Notes: generated by a model not told the origin, from the letters alone. Positions 1 through 6,446 are shown, counted from the stretch's first letter. The stretch is 6,446 bases of DNA from Pseudomonadota bacterium (GCA_021808875.1 JAKBAU010000211.1:1-6446); one strand, 5' to 3'. A program made the numbers and translations.

Positions 1-1579
1 GTGAAAGCTTCGAGGGCGGTGCGATGATGCCGGAGGAAAGCTTGGGGCTGCGCCACAGGATCTTGCCGGTTTGTGCATCGAAGGCATAGAGATGCCCGCG
101 GGCCGAGCCACTGAACACCAGTCCCCCGGCCGTGCTCATTGCACCAGCATCCCACGGCAGGGCGCTGTCGTGATTCCAGGCCTGGCGACCGGTATCGACG
201 TTGATGGCCTGCAGCGCACCCCAGCTGTGGTCGGCCGGATCGTGCACCACCTCGAAGCTTTCACCGAGGTAGGGCAGGCCGGCGTGGTAGAACGTCGGAG
301 CGCCCTTCATGGTCATGCAGGTGTGCATGGTCGGCACATAGGCCATATGTGTCTGGGGGTCTACCGAGATTGGCCACCAGTTCTTGCCGCCGAGGAAGCT
401 CGGGCAGGTGAAGATCTGCTTGGTCATGGTCGGCCGCAGCGCGTTGTTGGTGTATGGCAGGCCGTCTTTGAAGCCCTCGACCGAAGTGGCACGGGTAAAC
501 GGCTCGGCGTAGATCAGCTTGCCGTTGACCCGGTTGATTGCATAGAACCAGCCGTTGCGGTCAGCGTGAACGATGGCCTTATATTCCTTGCCATGATAGC
601 TCAGGCTGGTGAGCACCGGCGTGTTCACACCGTCGTAATCCCATGAGTCATGTGGCGTGTACTGGTAGTACCACTTGATCTTGCCGGTGCTTGGGTCGAG
701 CGCCAAAAGCGAGTCGGTAAAGAGGTTCAGACCCGGGCGCAGCTTGGCGAGCCAGGGGCTGGGATTGCCGACGCCCCAGAACAGCGTATTCGTGCTCGCA
801 TCATAGGTACCGGTGAGCCAGGCCGAACCGCCGCCGTGCTTGTACATGCCTTTCGGCCAGGTGTTGCCGCCGAGATGTCCCGGGGCAGCGGTGGTCCACC
901 GGCGCCAGAGCAGGGCACCGGTCTTCGCGTCCAGAGCCTGGATGAAGTCGCGCGCACCATACTCGCCACCTGACTCTCCGACGATGACCATGCCTTTGAG
1001 GATCATTGGCGCAAGCGTCATCGCATAGCCGACGTCGGCCGGCTTTAACTCACGCTGCCAGACCACCTTGCCGGTCATGGCGTTCAACGCAACAACATAG
1101 TTGTCAAGCGTGGCCATGTAGACATTATCGCCGTAGAGGGCGACACCGCGATTGACGACGTCACAGCAAACCGTCTTGAAGCCAACCCCCTTCATGGGCT
1201 TGACATACTTCCAAAGGACCTTACCGGTGACCGCATTAAGCGCGATCAGATGATCCTTTGGGGTGGTGATGAACATGTACTGCCCATTCACGATCGGAGT
1301 TGATTCATAGCCCTGCTTCAGGTGGCTTTGGTAACTCCATACTTCATGCAGCGTGTTGACGTTCGCGGTATTGATCTGCTTGAAAGGCGCATAGCTCCGA
1401 CCGGCGTAGTCCCGCCGGAACATCAGCCAGCCATTGTCGTTCTGGGCTGCAGCCAGACGGGCATTGGTGACCTGTGGATAGCCGGCAGCCAGCGCAGCTG
1501 TGGCAGGTGCTAGCGCAACGGCCAGCGAGACCCCGAGCCACAGCCGGCTGAGCCGGTGTTTTGTCTGGTTAACCTTCAT
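1..1579 (-). CDS. PQQ-dependent alcohol dehydrogenase (quinoprotein), predicted lanthanide type, 3' end outside window
   Basis: Oxidises a primary alcohol to an aldehyde in the periplasm, passing electrons from PQQ to a cytochrome c (family knowledge). 526 codons are visible from the ATG at 1579, and the frame stays open through position 1; family members run to about 570-630 residues, so the C-terminus is missing. A GGGGAG ribosome site lies 9 nt upstream. Residues 1-31 are a Sec-type signal peptide (basic N-end, hydrophobic core, ALA-A cleavage). Seven propeller repeats of the A-x-[ND]-x-x-[TN]-G-x-x-x-[WY] type are seen at about 113, 164, 215, 293, 347, 458 and 499. Active-site residues by motif alignment to methanol dehydrogenase are the vicinal pair C138-C139, metal ligands E206 and N272, PQQ-stacking W241, catalytic D314 and R341. 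C392 and C421 match the spacing of the second disulfide. D316 (motif DSWDYDG) is the extra acidic ligand of lanthanide enzymes (XoxF, PedH). No heme-c CxxCH motif is visible, arguing against a quinohemoprotein in the part seen. Substrate is unknown; the ExaC-like neighbour suggests ethanol or another short-chain alcohol. Confidence 0.95.
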   Translation of the reverse strand, partial: MKVNQTKHRLSRLWLGVSLAVALAPATAALAAGYPQVTNARLAAAQNDNGWLMFRRDYAGRSYAPFKQINTANVNTLHEVWSYQSHLKQGYESTPIVNGQYMFITTPKDHLIALNAVTGKVLWKYVKPMKGVGFKTVCCDVVNRGVALYGDNVYMATLDNYVVALNAMTGKVVWQRELKPADVGYAMTLAPMILKGMVIVGESGGEYGARDFIQALDAKTGALLWRRWTTAAPGHLGGNTWPKGMYKHGGGSAWLTGTYDASTNTLFWGVGNPSPWLAKLRPGLNLFTDSLLALDPSTGKIKWYYQYTPHDSWDYDGVNTPVLTSLSYHGKEYKAIVHADRNGWFYAINRVNGKLIYAEPFTRATSVEGFKDGLPYTNNALRPTMTKQIFTCPSFLGGKNWWPISVDPQTHMAYVPTMHTCMTMKGAPTFYHAGLPYLGESFEVVHDPADHSWGALQAINVDTGRQAWNHDSALPWDAGAMSTAGGLVFSGSARGHLYAFDAQTGKILWRSPKLSSGIIAPPSKLS

Positions 1580-1659
1580 AGTCGAATACTCCCCACTGTA
1601 TTGCTGACGGGCGCGACAGGTCCGGTAGCCCACCGGCAACCCGTCACAAGCCACGATCC

Positions 1660-1676
1660 TGCAAGGCACGTGCCAC
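1660..1676 (-). promoter_or_regulatory. Sigma-54 (-24/-12) promoter of the PQQ alcohol dehydrogenase gene
   Basis: Read on the minus strand the site is TGGCACG-TGCC-TTGCA, a full match to the sigma-54 consensus TGGCACG-N4-TTGCW with the invariant GG and GC at the correct spacing. Transcription would start near 1649, giving a leader of about 70 nt before the ATG at 1579. Such promoters need an ATP-dependent enhancer-binding activator; no such gene lies in the window. Confidence 0.85.
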
Positions 1677-1685
1677 GCCGAGGCA

Positions 1686-1704
1686 TTGCGCAGAAGTCGC
1701 GCAA
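1686..1704. repeat. Inverted repeat next to the left-facing sigma-54 promoter
   Basis: TTGCGC and GCGCAA are separated by 7 nt. The half-sites resemble those of the 1774-1790 palindrome (TTGCG and CGCAA), but the spacing is 6 nt wider and the site sits only about 10 bp upstream of the -24 element, closer than usual for an enhancer. It could be a negative site or chance. Confidence 0.3.
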
Positions 1705-1773
1705 ACATAGTCATGTTCGTGATCTCCTGGAGGTTGAAATCAAGTTTTGCAGCTGCGAAGGCGGCAGCTCAGG

Positions 1774-1790
1774 TGTTGCGCTTCGCAACA
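1774..1790. promoter_or_regulatory. Candidate enhancer (activator-binding palindrome) shared by both sigma-54 promoters
   Basis: A perfect palindrome, TGTTGCG-CTT-CGCAACA, with 7-bp arms and a 3-bp spacer. Its centre is about 133 bp upstream of the predicted left-facing start and about 270 bp upstream of the right-facing one, distances usual for enhancer-binding proteins with a Fis-type helix-turn-helix. The binding protein is inferred from context only; an AcoR-type regulator would fit an aldehyde dehydrogenase of this family. Confidence 0.6.
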
Positions 1791-1805
1791 ATTGTCCGAA
1801 ACGAC

Positions 1806-1822
1806 TGCTACGCTGCGATACA
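1806..1822. promoter_or_regulatory. Degenerate second copy of the enhancer palindrome
   Basis: TGCTACG-CTG-CGATACA matches the perfect site at 12 of 17 positions with the same 3-bp spacer. Its centre lies 32 bp from that of the perfect site, close to three helical turns, so two activator dimers could bind on one face of the DNA. Confidence 0.4.
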
Positions 1823-1932
1823 CCGCTGGCCTCTTGCTGCATGCGCGACACGCGGGCGCGGACGTTTTCCCGCAACGTTGCAGGTGAGAGGCCCCGATCC
1901 CCGCGTGACGATCCGATTGCCTGTAGATCAGC

Positions 1933-1949
1933 TATTGCGTTTCGGCACA
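1933..1949. promoter_or_regulatory. Degenerate third copy of the enhancer palindrome
   Basis: TATTGCG-TTT-CGGCACA matches the perfect site at 13 of 17 positions with the same spacer. It is centred about 110 bp upstream of the predicted right-facing start, a favourable enhancer distance for the aldehyde dehydrogenase promoter, so it may serve that gene while the other two sites serve the alcohol dehydrogenase. Confidence 0.4.
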
Positions 1950-2023
1950 CCCCTGTCGCTGCATAGCGCAACCCCTTCGCTCAAAGGCTGGTCTCAGCGA
2001 GCAGAAGTCCGCGCAGTCTGGAG

Positions 2024-2040
2024 TTGGCACGTCGCTTGCA
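2024..2040 (+). promoter_or_regulatory. Sigma-54 (-24/-12) promoter of the exaC-DUF779 operon
   Basis: TTGGCACG-TCGC-TTGCA matches the sigma-54 consensus in full, with GG at 2026-2027 and GC at 2038-2039. Transcription would start near 2050, leaving about a 45-nt leader before the ATG at 2095. The possible upstream TTG start at 2050 falls on the predicted transcription start, so this site helps fix the real translation start downstream. Confidence 0.87.
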
Positions 2041-2094
2041 GAACATCTCTTGCAAATCGTCGATTCGCGTCGACTCAACAGTGGGGCCATGCTC

Positions 2095-3615
2095 ATGTCG
2101 CTAAATCCAAGTAATCACGGACGCGTCAAAATCCAACTCAAGCCGCGCTACGAGAATTATATCGGCGGCAAGTGGGTGCCGCCGGTCAAAGGCCAGTACT
2201 TCACGAATACCACTCCGGTAACGGGTGGCGCGTTGTGCGATGTGCCACGCTCTGGGGCCGAGGATATCGAGTTGGCCCTTGATGCGGCACATGCGGCGAA
2301 AGCTGCCTGGGGCAAGACCTCTGCGGCCGAGCGCGCGGTATTGATGAACAAGATTGCCGACCGGATGCAGGAGAAGCTTGAATATCTTGCTACGATCGAG
2401 ACCTGGGACAACGGCAAGCCGATCCGCGAGACGATGGCGGCTGATGTGCCGCTCGCGATTGACCACTGGCGTTATTTCGCCGGCTGCATCCGCGCTCAGG
2501 AAGGTGCCGTGAGCCAGATCGACGACGATACCGTGGCCTATCATTATCACGAACCGCTCGGCGTGGTCGGGCAGATCATTCCCTGGAACTTCCCGCTCCT
2601 GATGGCGACCTGGAAGCTCGCTCCCGCGGTTGCGGCTGGCAATTGCGTGGTACTGAAGCCCGCCGAGCAGACACCACTGTCGATCCTGCTGCTGATGGAA
2701 GTGATCGGTGACCTGCTTCCGCCCGGCGTGGTGAATGTGGTGAACGGCTTCGGCGTGGAGGCTGGAAAGCCGCTTGCTTCGAGCCCGCGGATTGCCAAGA
2801 TCGCCTTCACCGGCGAGACCACCACGGGCCGGCTGATCATGCAGTACGCGGCTCAAAACCTTATACCGGTAACGCTTGAACTCGGTGGCAAGTCTCCGAA
2901 CGTTTTCTTCGAGGATATCTGCCGCAAGGACGATGAGTTCCTCGACAAGGCGATCGAAGGCTTTGTACTGTTCGCCCTGAACCAGGGGGAGGTCTGCACC
3001 TGCCCGTCGCGTGCGCTGATCCAGGAATCGATCTATGACAGGTTCATGGAACGGGCCCTGAAGCGTGTTGCGGCGATCAAGCAGGGCGATCCGCTTGATC
3101 CGACGACCATGATCGGTGCTCAGGCTTCCCAGGAGCAGCTCGAGAAGATCCTCACCTACCTCGACCTCGGTAAGAAGGAAGGTGCCCAGTGCCTCGCTGG
3201 TGGCGAACGCAACCAGCTTGGGGGGGACTTCAAGGATGGCTTCTACATCAAGCCGACGGTATTCAAAGGTCACAATCGTATGCGCATCTTCCAGGAGGAA
3301 ATCTTCGGACCGGTGGTATCGGTTACGACCTTCAAGGACATGGACGAAGCGCTCGCGATCGCCAATGATACGCTCTATGGCCTCGGCGCTGGCGTGTGGT
3401 CGCGGGAAGCGAATATCTGCTACCGCATGGGCCGGGCCATAAAGGCCGGACGGGTGTGGACCAACTGCTATCATGCCTATCCGGCACATGCGGCTTTTGG
3501 TGGCTATAAACAGTCCGGTATCGGGCGCGAGACGCACAAAATGATGCTTGATCACTATCAGCAGACCAAGAACCTTCTGGTAAGCTACTCACCCAATGCA
3601 CTTGGGTTCTTCTGA
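2095..3615 (+). CDS. exaC: NAD-dependent aldehyde dehydrogenase, ExaC/AcoD type
   Basis: Oxidises acetaldehyde and similar aldehydes to the acid in the cytoplasm, the step after alcohol oxidation. Starting at the ATG at 2095 gives 506 residues, the same length as Pseudomonas ExaC. This start is chosen because a weak GGGG ribosome site lies 8 nt upstream and the TTG at 2050 would sit on the transcription start; ATG 2089 is an alternative. Visible motifs are the [14 protein letters not shown]-terminal strand at 18-30, PWNFP with N165, cofactor-binding KPAEQTP from K188, catalytic base E262 in LELGGKSP, nucleophile C301 in [11 protein letters not shown], and EEIFGPV at 401-407. The C-terminal stretches [14 protein letters not shown] and [18 protein letters not shown] are almost unchanged from ExaC. 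No signal peptide. It is the first gene of an operon with the DUF779 gene 8 nt downstream, expressed from a sigma-54 promoter. All catalytic residues are intact. Exact substrate cannot be read from sequence. Confidence 0.97.
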   Translation: MSLNPSNHGRVKIQLKPRYENYIGGKWVPPVKGQYFTNTTPVTGGALCDVPRSGAEDIELALDAAHAAKAAWGKTSAAERAVLMNKIADRMQEKLEYLATIETWDNGKPIRETMAADVPLAIDHWRYFAGCIRAQEGAVSQIDDDTVAYHYHEPLGVVGQIIPWNFPLLMATWKLAPAVAAGNCVVLKPAEQTPLSILLLMEVIGDLLPPGVVNVVNGFGVEAGKPLASSPRIAKIAFTGETTTGRLIMQYAAQNLIPVTLELGGKSPNVFFEDICRKDDEFLDKAIEGFVLFALNQGEVCTCPSRALIQESIYDRFMERALKRVAAIKQGDPLDPTTMIGAQASQEQLEKILTYLDLGKKEGAQCLAGGERNQLGGDFKDGFYIKPTVFKGHNRMRIFQEEIFGPVVSVTTFKDMDEALAIANDTLYGLGAGVWSREANICYRMGRAIKAGRVWTNCYHAYPAHAAFGGYKQSGIGRETHKMMLDHYQQTKNLLVSYSPNALGFF

Positions 3616-3623
3616 GGTAAGCC

Positions 3624-4004
3624 ATGGATGCTGGCCGTGTCAGTGCTACGGAAGCGGCGTTGGAGCTGATCGCCGAGCTCGTGGGGCTGCACGGCCCACT
3701 CATGTTTCATCAATCGGGGGGCTGCTGCGATGGCAGCGCCCCGATGTGCCTGCGGCGGGGTGAACTTGTGATCGGTGCGCAGGACGTTTACCTCGGCCAG
3801 ATTGGTGGCCAGCCCTTTTACATGGGAGCTGCGCAGTTCGAGTACTGGCAGCACACCTACCTGATCATCGATGTGGTCCCTGGCCGTGGCGGCATGTTCT
3901 CACTTGAGGGGCCACTCGGCAGGCGCTTCATCACCCGCTCGCGGCTGTACACTGAGGACGAGGAAGCCCTTTTGCCACCGGTCCACTACGGTCCGGTGGG
4001 GTGA
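3624..4004 (+). CDS. DUF779 domain protein, uncharacterised partner of the aldehyde dehydrogenase
   Basis: A 126-residue protein of the DUF779 family, whose function is not known. It starts 8 nt after the exaC stop, with a GAGG ribosome site overlapping that stop codon and 6 nt before the ATG, so the two are almost surely co-transcribed and translationally linked. A short N-terminal helix (about 7-21) is followed by the family core: HGPLMFHQSGGCCDGSAPMC at 23-42, then GELVIGAQDVYLG, FYMG, QFEYWQHT at 71-78, IDVVPGRGG at 82-90, FSLE, and RFITRSRL at 101-108. H23, H29, C34, C35, C42 and H77 could form a metal or redox site; that is inference. No signal peptide or membrane segment, so it is expected in the cytoplasm with ExaC. 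Members of this family are often encoded beside aldehyde dehydrogenases of this type, suggesting a role in their activity, maturation or aldehyde handling. Full length, no damage seen. Confidence 0.93.
   Translation: MDAGRVSATEAALELIAELVGLHGPLMFHQSGGCCDGSAPMCLRRGELVIGAQDVYLGQIGGQPFYMGAAQFEYWQHTYLIIDVVPGRGGMFSLEGPLGRRFITRSRLYTEDEEALLPPVHYGPVG
3975..3999. repeat. Inverted repeat at the end of the DUF779 gene
   Basis: CCACCGG and CCGGTGG are separated by 11 nt and end just before the stop codon. In mRNA this forms a 7-bp GC-rich stem. It may protect the 3' end or take part in ending the operon, but no T-run follows, and the codons also encode the protein tail, so it may be incidental. Confidence 0.3.
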
Positions 4005-4096
4005 GCGTCCTCGCCTGTGGGTCAAGGGTGCTGTACGAAGGGCGCAGGCGACACGTCGGGCCAGCTCTCCTCTGCGCTAAGCATTGGTCGCGGCAA

Positions 4097-4129
4097 GGGT
4101 GCGCCGGGCACTCCCGGTGCCGCTCACCC
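4097..4129. terminator. GC-rich hairpin between convergent genes, possible transcription end signal
   Basis: GCGCCGGG-CACT-CCCGGTGC (4101-4120) can form an 8-bp stem with one G-U pair and a 4-nt loop. GGGT and ACCC outside can extend it across a 5-nt bulge. It sits in the 188-bp gap between the DUF779 gene and ilvD, which converge, so it could act on both strands. No U-tract follows on either side, so it is not a classic intrinsic terminator. Confidence 0.35.
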
Positions 4130-4192
4130 GCGAGAGCCATTGAGCAGAGAGCTGGGAATTACAGTTCTAAAAGCCTGGTACCTGCTGCCGCC

Positions 4193-6043
4193 TCAGCGCT
4201 GGCCGTTCTCTAAGTCCCTGACCGCACCTCTTGCCGCGCTGGTTGTAAACGCCGCGTAGGCCTTGAGCGCCTGAGACACATGCCGCGTGCGCGCATCAGG
4301 CTTGAAGGCCTTGGTACCCTTGGCAAGCATTGCAGTGCGACGTCGGGTGAGAACTGCCTCATCTACGTCAAGTTCGATCGAACGCTTCGGGATGTCGATG
4401 GCGATGGTGTCGCCATCTTCGACCAGACCGATCAGGCCGCCTTCTGCAGCTTCGGGCGATATATGACCGATCGAGAGGCCCGAGGTGCCACCGGAGAAGC
4501 GTCCGTCGGTAATCAGCGCGCAATCTTTGCCCAGGCCCTTGGATTTCAGGTAGCTTGTGGGATAGAGCATTTCCTGCATTCCTGGTCCACCGCGTGGGCC
4601 CTCATAGCGGATTACCACGACATCGCCGGCCTTGATCTTCCCGGTGAGAATGGCGCTGACCGCCGTGTCCTGGCTTTCAAAGACCCGCGCAGGTCCGCGG
4701 AAAGTGAGGATGCGCTCATCCACGCCGGCCGTCTTCACAATGCAGCCGTCCGCGGCGAGATTGCCATAGAGCACGGCCAGTCCGCCGTCTTTGGAAAAGG
4801 CATGTGCCGCTTCCCGGATCACGCCTGCTTCACGATCCAGATCCAGCGTTTTCCAACGATTGGCCTGGCTGAATGCCACCTGCGTGGGAATACCACCTGG
4901 TGCCGCTTTGTAGAACTCATGCACCGACGGGTTATTGGTGCGACGAACGTCCCAGCGCTGTAACGCCTCAGCCAGTGTCGCAGCATGAACCGTAGGGACG
5001 TCACTATGAATCAGGCCAGCACGCTCCAGCTCGCCAAGTATCGCCATGATACCACCGGCACGGTGCACGTCTTCCAGATGCACGTCTGATTTGGACGGGG
5101 CAACCTTGCACAGACAAGGAACGCGGCGCGAGAGGCGATCAATATCGGCCATGGTGAAATCTACCTGGCCTTCATGAGCGGCTGCCAGCAGGTGCAGTAC
5201 CGTGTTGGTCGACCCACCCATGGCGATATCGAGACTCATTGCATTTTCAAATGCAGCAAAACTGGCGACACTGCGCGGCAGCACGCTGTGGTCGTCCTGT
5301 TCGTAATAGCGCCGGGTGTTGGCAACAATCAGGCGCCCGGCCTCGCGGAACAGCTTTTCGCGGTCAGCATGGGTCGCCAGCACTGATCCATTGCCGGGAA
5401 GCGACAGGCCGAGAGCTTCGGTCAGGCAGTTCATCGAATTGGCGGTGAACATGCCTGAACACGAGCCGCAAGTGGGGCAGGCCGAGCGCTCAATGACCTT
5501 GACTTCCTCGTCACTTATTTTTTCGTCAGCGGCTGCAACCATCGCATCGATAAGATCGAGTGCAACTTCTTTACCCTTGACCGTAATCTTGCCGGCTTCC
5601 ATGGGCCCGCCAGATACGAATACCGCCGGAATGTTGAGGCGCAGTGCTGCCATCAGCATGCCGGGCGTGATCTTGTCGCAGTTGGAAATACACACCATCG
5701 CATCCACGCAATGGGCGTTGCACATATATTCGACACTGTCGGCGATCAGCTCGCGCGAAGGCAAACTATAAAGCATGCCGTCATGGCCCATGGCGATGCC
5801 GTCATCGACCGCGATGGTGTTGAACTCGCGCCCGACCCCACCTGCAGCTTCAATTTCCCGGGCAACCAGCTGGCCAAGGTCCTTGAGATGGACATGTCCG
5901 GGCACAAACTGTGTGAAGGAATTGACCACGGCAATAATCGGTTTGCCGAAGTCCGCATCCTTCATGCCGGTCGCACGCCACAATCCACGGGCGCCTGCCA
6001 TGTTGCGGCCGTGGGTGGTGGTTCGAGATCTGTAAGTTGGCAC
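4193..6043 (-). CDS. ilvD: Dihydroxy-acid dehydratase
   Basis: Dehydrates 2,3-dihydroxy-3-methylbutanoate and its 3-methylpentanoate homologue to the 2-keto acids, the third common step of valine, isoleucine (and indirectly leucine) synthesis, in the cytoplasm. The GTG at 6043 is chosen as start: it follows AGGAG by 7 nt and gives 616 residues beginning [16 protein letters not shown], matching E. coli IlvD in length and N-terminus. The frame is open another 69 codons upstream, but that part has no family similarity. Visible motifs are VDDG (Mg ligand D81), SNCDKITPG with cluster ligand C122 and the lysine K123 that is carbamylated in this family, CPTCGSC with C195, [12 protein letters not shown] at 277-288, and GRFSGGTSG with probable catalytic S517. 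The first cysteine present in plant-type [2Fe-2S] enzymes is absent; the segment reads [10 protein letters not shown] as in E. coli, pointing to the oxygen-sensitive [4Fe-4S] type. It converges on the alcohol-oxidation module and is probably unrelated to it. Intact. Confidence 0.98.
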   Translation of the reverse strand: MPTYRSRTTTHGRNMAGARGLWRATGMKDADFGKPIIAVVNSFTQFVPGHVHLKDLGQLVAREIEAAGGVGREFNTIAVDDGIAMGHDGMLYSLPSRELIADSVEYMCNAHCVDAMVCISNCDKITPGMLMAALRLNIPAVFVSGGPMEAGKITVKGKEVALDLIDAMVAAADEKISDEEVKVIERSACPTCGSCSGMFTANSMNCLTEALGLSLPGNGSVLATHADREKLFREAGRLIVANTRRYYEQDDHSVLPRSVASFAAFENAMSLDIAMGGSTNTVLHLLAAAHEGQVDFTMADIDRLSRRVPCLCKVAPSKSDVHLEDVHRAGGIMAILGELERAGLIHSDVPTVHAATLAEALQRWDVRRTNNPSVHEFYKAAPGGIPTQVAFSQANRWKTLDLDREAGVIREAAHAFSKDGGLAVLYGNLAADGCIVKTAGVDERILTFRGPARVFESQDTAVSAILTGKIKAGDVVVIRYEGPRGGPGMQEMLYPTSYLKSKGLGKDCALITDGRFSGGTSGLSIGHISPEAAEGGLIGLVEDGDTIAIDIPKRSIELDVDEAVLTRRRTAMLAKGTKAFKPDARTRHVSQALKAYAAFTTSAARGAVRDLENGQR

Positions 6044-6220
6044 CGCGAAACTCCTAAGGCTGGACGCTGAGCGTGTTCTGGCAAATGGCAGGGTGTCGAT
6101 ACAAGAATTCTCCTGGCCGCAACAGCTATGCAGCATGCGATTGCCGGCGATGGCGATGGCTTCAGCATGCCACGATCGCGCCACGCGCCTATCGCGAAAG
6201 CATCGGCGGAGGAAAATCAC
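6044..6220 (-). other. ilvD leader region
   Basis: About 177 nt between the ilvD start and the AT-rich stretch, with GC content like the coding DNA. CAGCATGC occurs twice (6131-6138 and 6163-6170), and the two palindromic GCATGC cores could pair across 26 nt. I found no clear leader peptide with a run of Ile, Val or Leu codons and no attenuator with a U-run, so classic ilv attenuation is not supported. Confidence 0.5.
6051..6055 (-). promoter_or_regulatory. Ribosome binding site that fixes the GTG start of ilvD
   Basis: On the minus strand AGGAG stands 7 nt before the GTG at 6043. No ATG exists near the conserved N-terminus: the nearest in-frame upstream Met lies over 20 residues before it and the next downstream Met is already inside the conserved HGRNMAG motif. 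This site therefore decides the start. Confidence 0.88.
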
Positions 6221-6446
6221 GGTGATATCTATAATAAAATTACGTAACAATGTAAAAGCAATGGAAAAAATTTATCTATATTCATTTGGCTCAAATAAAA
6301 ATAAACAATAAATGGTTCTGTAATCGGAAAATGACATCAAATTACTTTTACGTCCAAGTTTATTTTAACAATAACAGCAGGTGTACTGGCCATCATTTGA
6401 GCTTGATATCCAAATTTGAATTATGTGGCATCATTCTGCGTGTGCC
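6221..6446. other. AT-rich stretch upstream of ilvD, continuing past the right edge
   Basis: These 226 bp hold 68 G or C bases (30%), and the first 120 bp only about 24%, against GC-rich DNA elsewhere in the window. A plus-strand frame is free of stops from 6256 to the right edge (63 codons), with its only ATG at 6331, but it has no good ribosome site and no recognisable motif, so I do not call it a gene. ATTTG-GCT-CAAAT at 6284-6296 is a small inverted repeat, common in such composition. The stretch may be a promoter region, a transferred segment, or a remnant of one. Confidence 0.6.
6228..6256 (-). promoter_or_regulatory. Candidate sigma-70 promoter of ilvD
   Basis: Read on the minus strand, TTTACA (-35) and TATAGA (-10) are spaced 17 bp apart, giving a start near 6221 and a leader of about 178 nt. 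The -10 is imperfect, and AT-rich DNA yields such matches easily, but the place and direction fit ilvD. The 8-mer TATAGATA containing this -10 recurs 47 bp upstream (6273-6280), without a good -35. Confidence 0.35.

Larger units (their letters stand above)
1580..2094. other. Divergent control region between the two dehydrogenase genes
   Basis: This 515-bp stretch separates the divergently transcribed alcohol and aldehyde dehydrogenase genes. Open frames crossing it lack recognisable protein motifs and are best treated as chance. It holds a sigma-54 promoter facing left (1660-1676), another facing right (2024-2040), a perfect palindrome (1774-1790) and weaker copies of it between the promoters. 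No sigma-70 promoter stood out. The length, about 350 bp between the two -24 elements, leaves room for activator binding and DNA looping toward either promoter. Confidence 0.85.

Noticed and set aside
71..1028. Plus-strand open frames across the left end
   Set aside because: They are antisense to the PQQ alcohol dehydrogenase, whose minus-strand frame is open throughout with all family motifs.
1738..1750. Possible IHF site (AATCAA followed by T-rich DNA) between the enhancer and the left-facing promoter
   Set aside because: The first half fits the IHF consensus, but the last three bases are TGC instead of TTR. The location is attractive, but the match is too weak to call.
1686..2114. Open frames of 86-142 codons inside the divergent control region
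   Set aside because: They overlap both promoters and the palindromes, overlap the start of exaC in the wrong frame, and show no protein-family motif or good ribosome site.
2101..3555. A 484-codon open frame antisense to the aldehyde dehydrogenase gene
   Set aside because: It lies wholly opposite exaC, whose motifs are intact. It has no recognisable domain, and long antisense frames are common opposite GC-rich, codon-biased genes.
5962..6168. A possible ilv leader peptide (contains consecutive Ile-Leu-Val codons)
   Set aside because: Only one such triplet occurs, the frame runs well into ilvD, and no terminator/antiterminator pair with a U-run was seen.
6044..6250. A 69-residue N-terminal extension of IlvD
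   Set aside because: It has no similarity to IlvD, is rich in Arg and Cys, and a strong ribosome site with GTG lies exactly at the conserved N-terminus.
6331..6446. Partial gene starting at ATG 6331 and running off the right edge
   Set aside because: Only 38 codons are visible, there is no convincing ribosome site, and the translation is typical of AT-rich non-coding DNA with no known motif.

Overview
The window looks like chromosomal DNA of a GC-rich proteobacterium, most likely a gammaproteobacterium. This rests on an IlvD that aligns closely with the E. coli enzyme over the same 616-residue length, an aldehyde dehydrogenase of the exact length and motif set of Pseudomonas ExaC, and two consensus sigma-54 promoters. 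No taxonomic marker gene is present, so the genus cannot be given.

Layout. (1) 1-1579, minus strand: a periplasmic PQQ-dependent alcohol dehydrogenase with signal peptide and start present; its C-terminus lies beyond the left edge. (2) 1580-2094: a 515-bp divergent control region with two near-perfect sigma-54 (-24/-12) promoters, one facing each way. Between them is a perfect 17-bp palindrome plus degenerate copies, the layout expected for a shared enhancer-binding activator. (3) 2095-4004, plus strand: a tight two-gene operon of an ExaC/AcoD-type NAD-dependent aldehyde dehydrogenase and a small DUF779 protein. (4) 4005-4192: a short convergent gap with a GC-rich hairpin. (5) 4193-6043, minus strand: ilvD, dihydroxy-acid dehydratase, starting at GTG. 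(6) 6044-6446: the ilvD leader followed by an abrupt 30% GC stretch reaching the right edge, with a candidate ilvD promoter.

How the genes work together. Regions 1-3 form one alcohol-oxidation module. The quinoprotein oxidises an alcohol to an aldehyde in the periplasm, and the cytoplasmic dehydrogenase oxidises the aldehyde to the acid. The shared sigma-54 control region predicts that both steps are switched on together by one activator that is not in this window. The quinoprotein carries an extra aspartate two residues after its catalytic aspartate, the hallmark of lanthanide-dependent enzymes, so the module may depend on rare-earth metals. DUF779 is an uncharacterised but recurrent neighbour of such aldehyde dehydrogenases and is the least understood part. 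ilvD is a housekeeping branched-chain amino acid gene and probably unrelated to the module.
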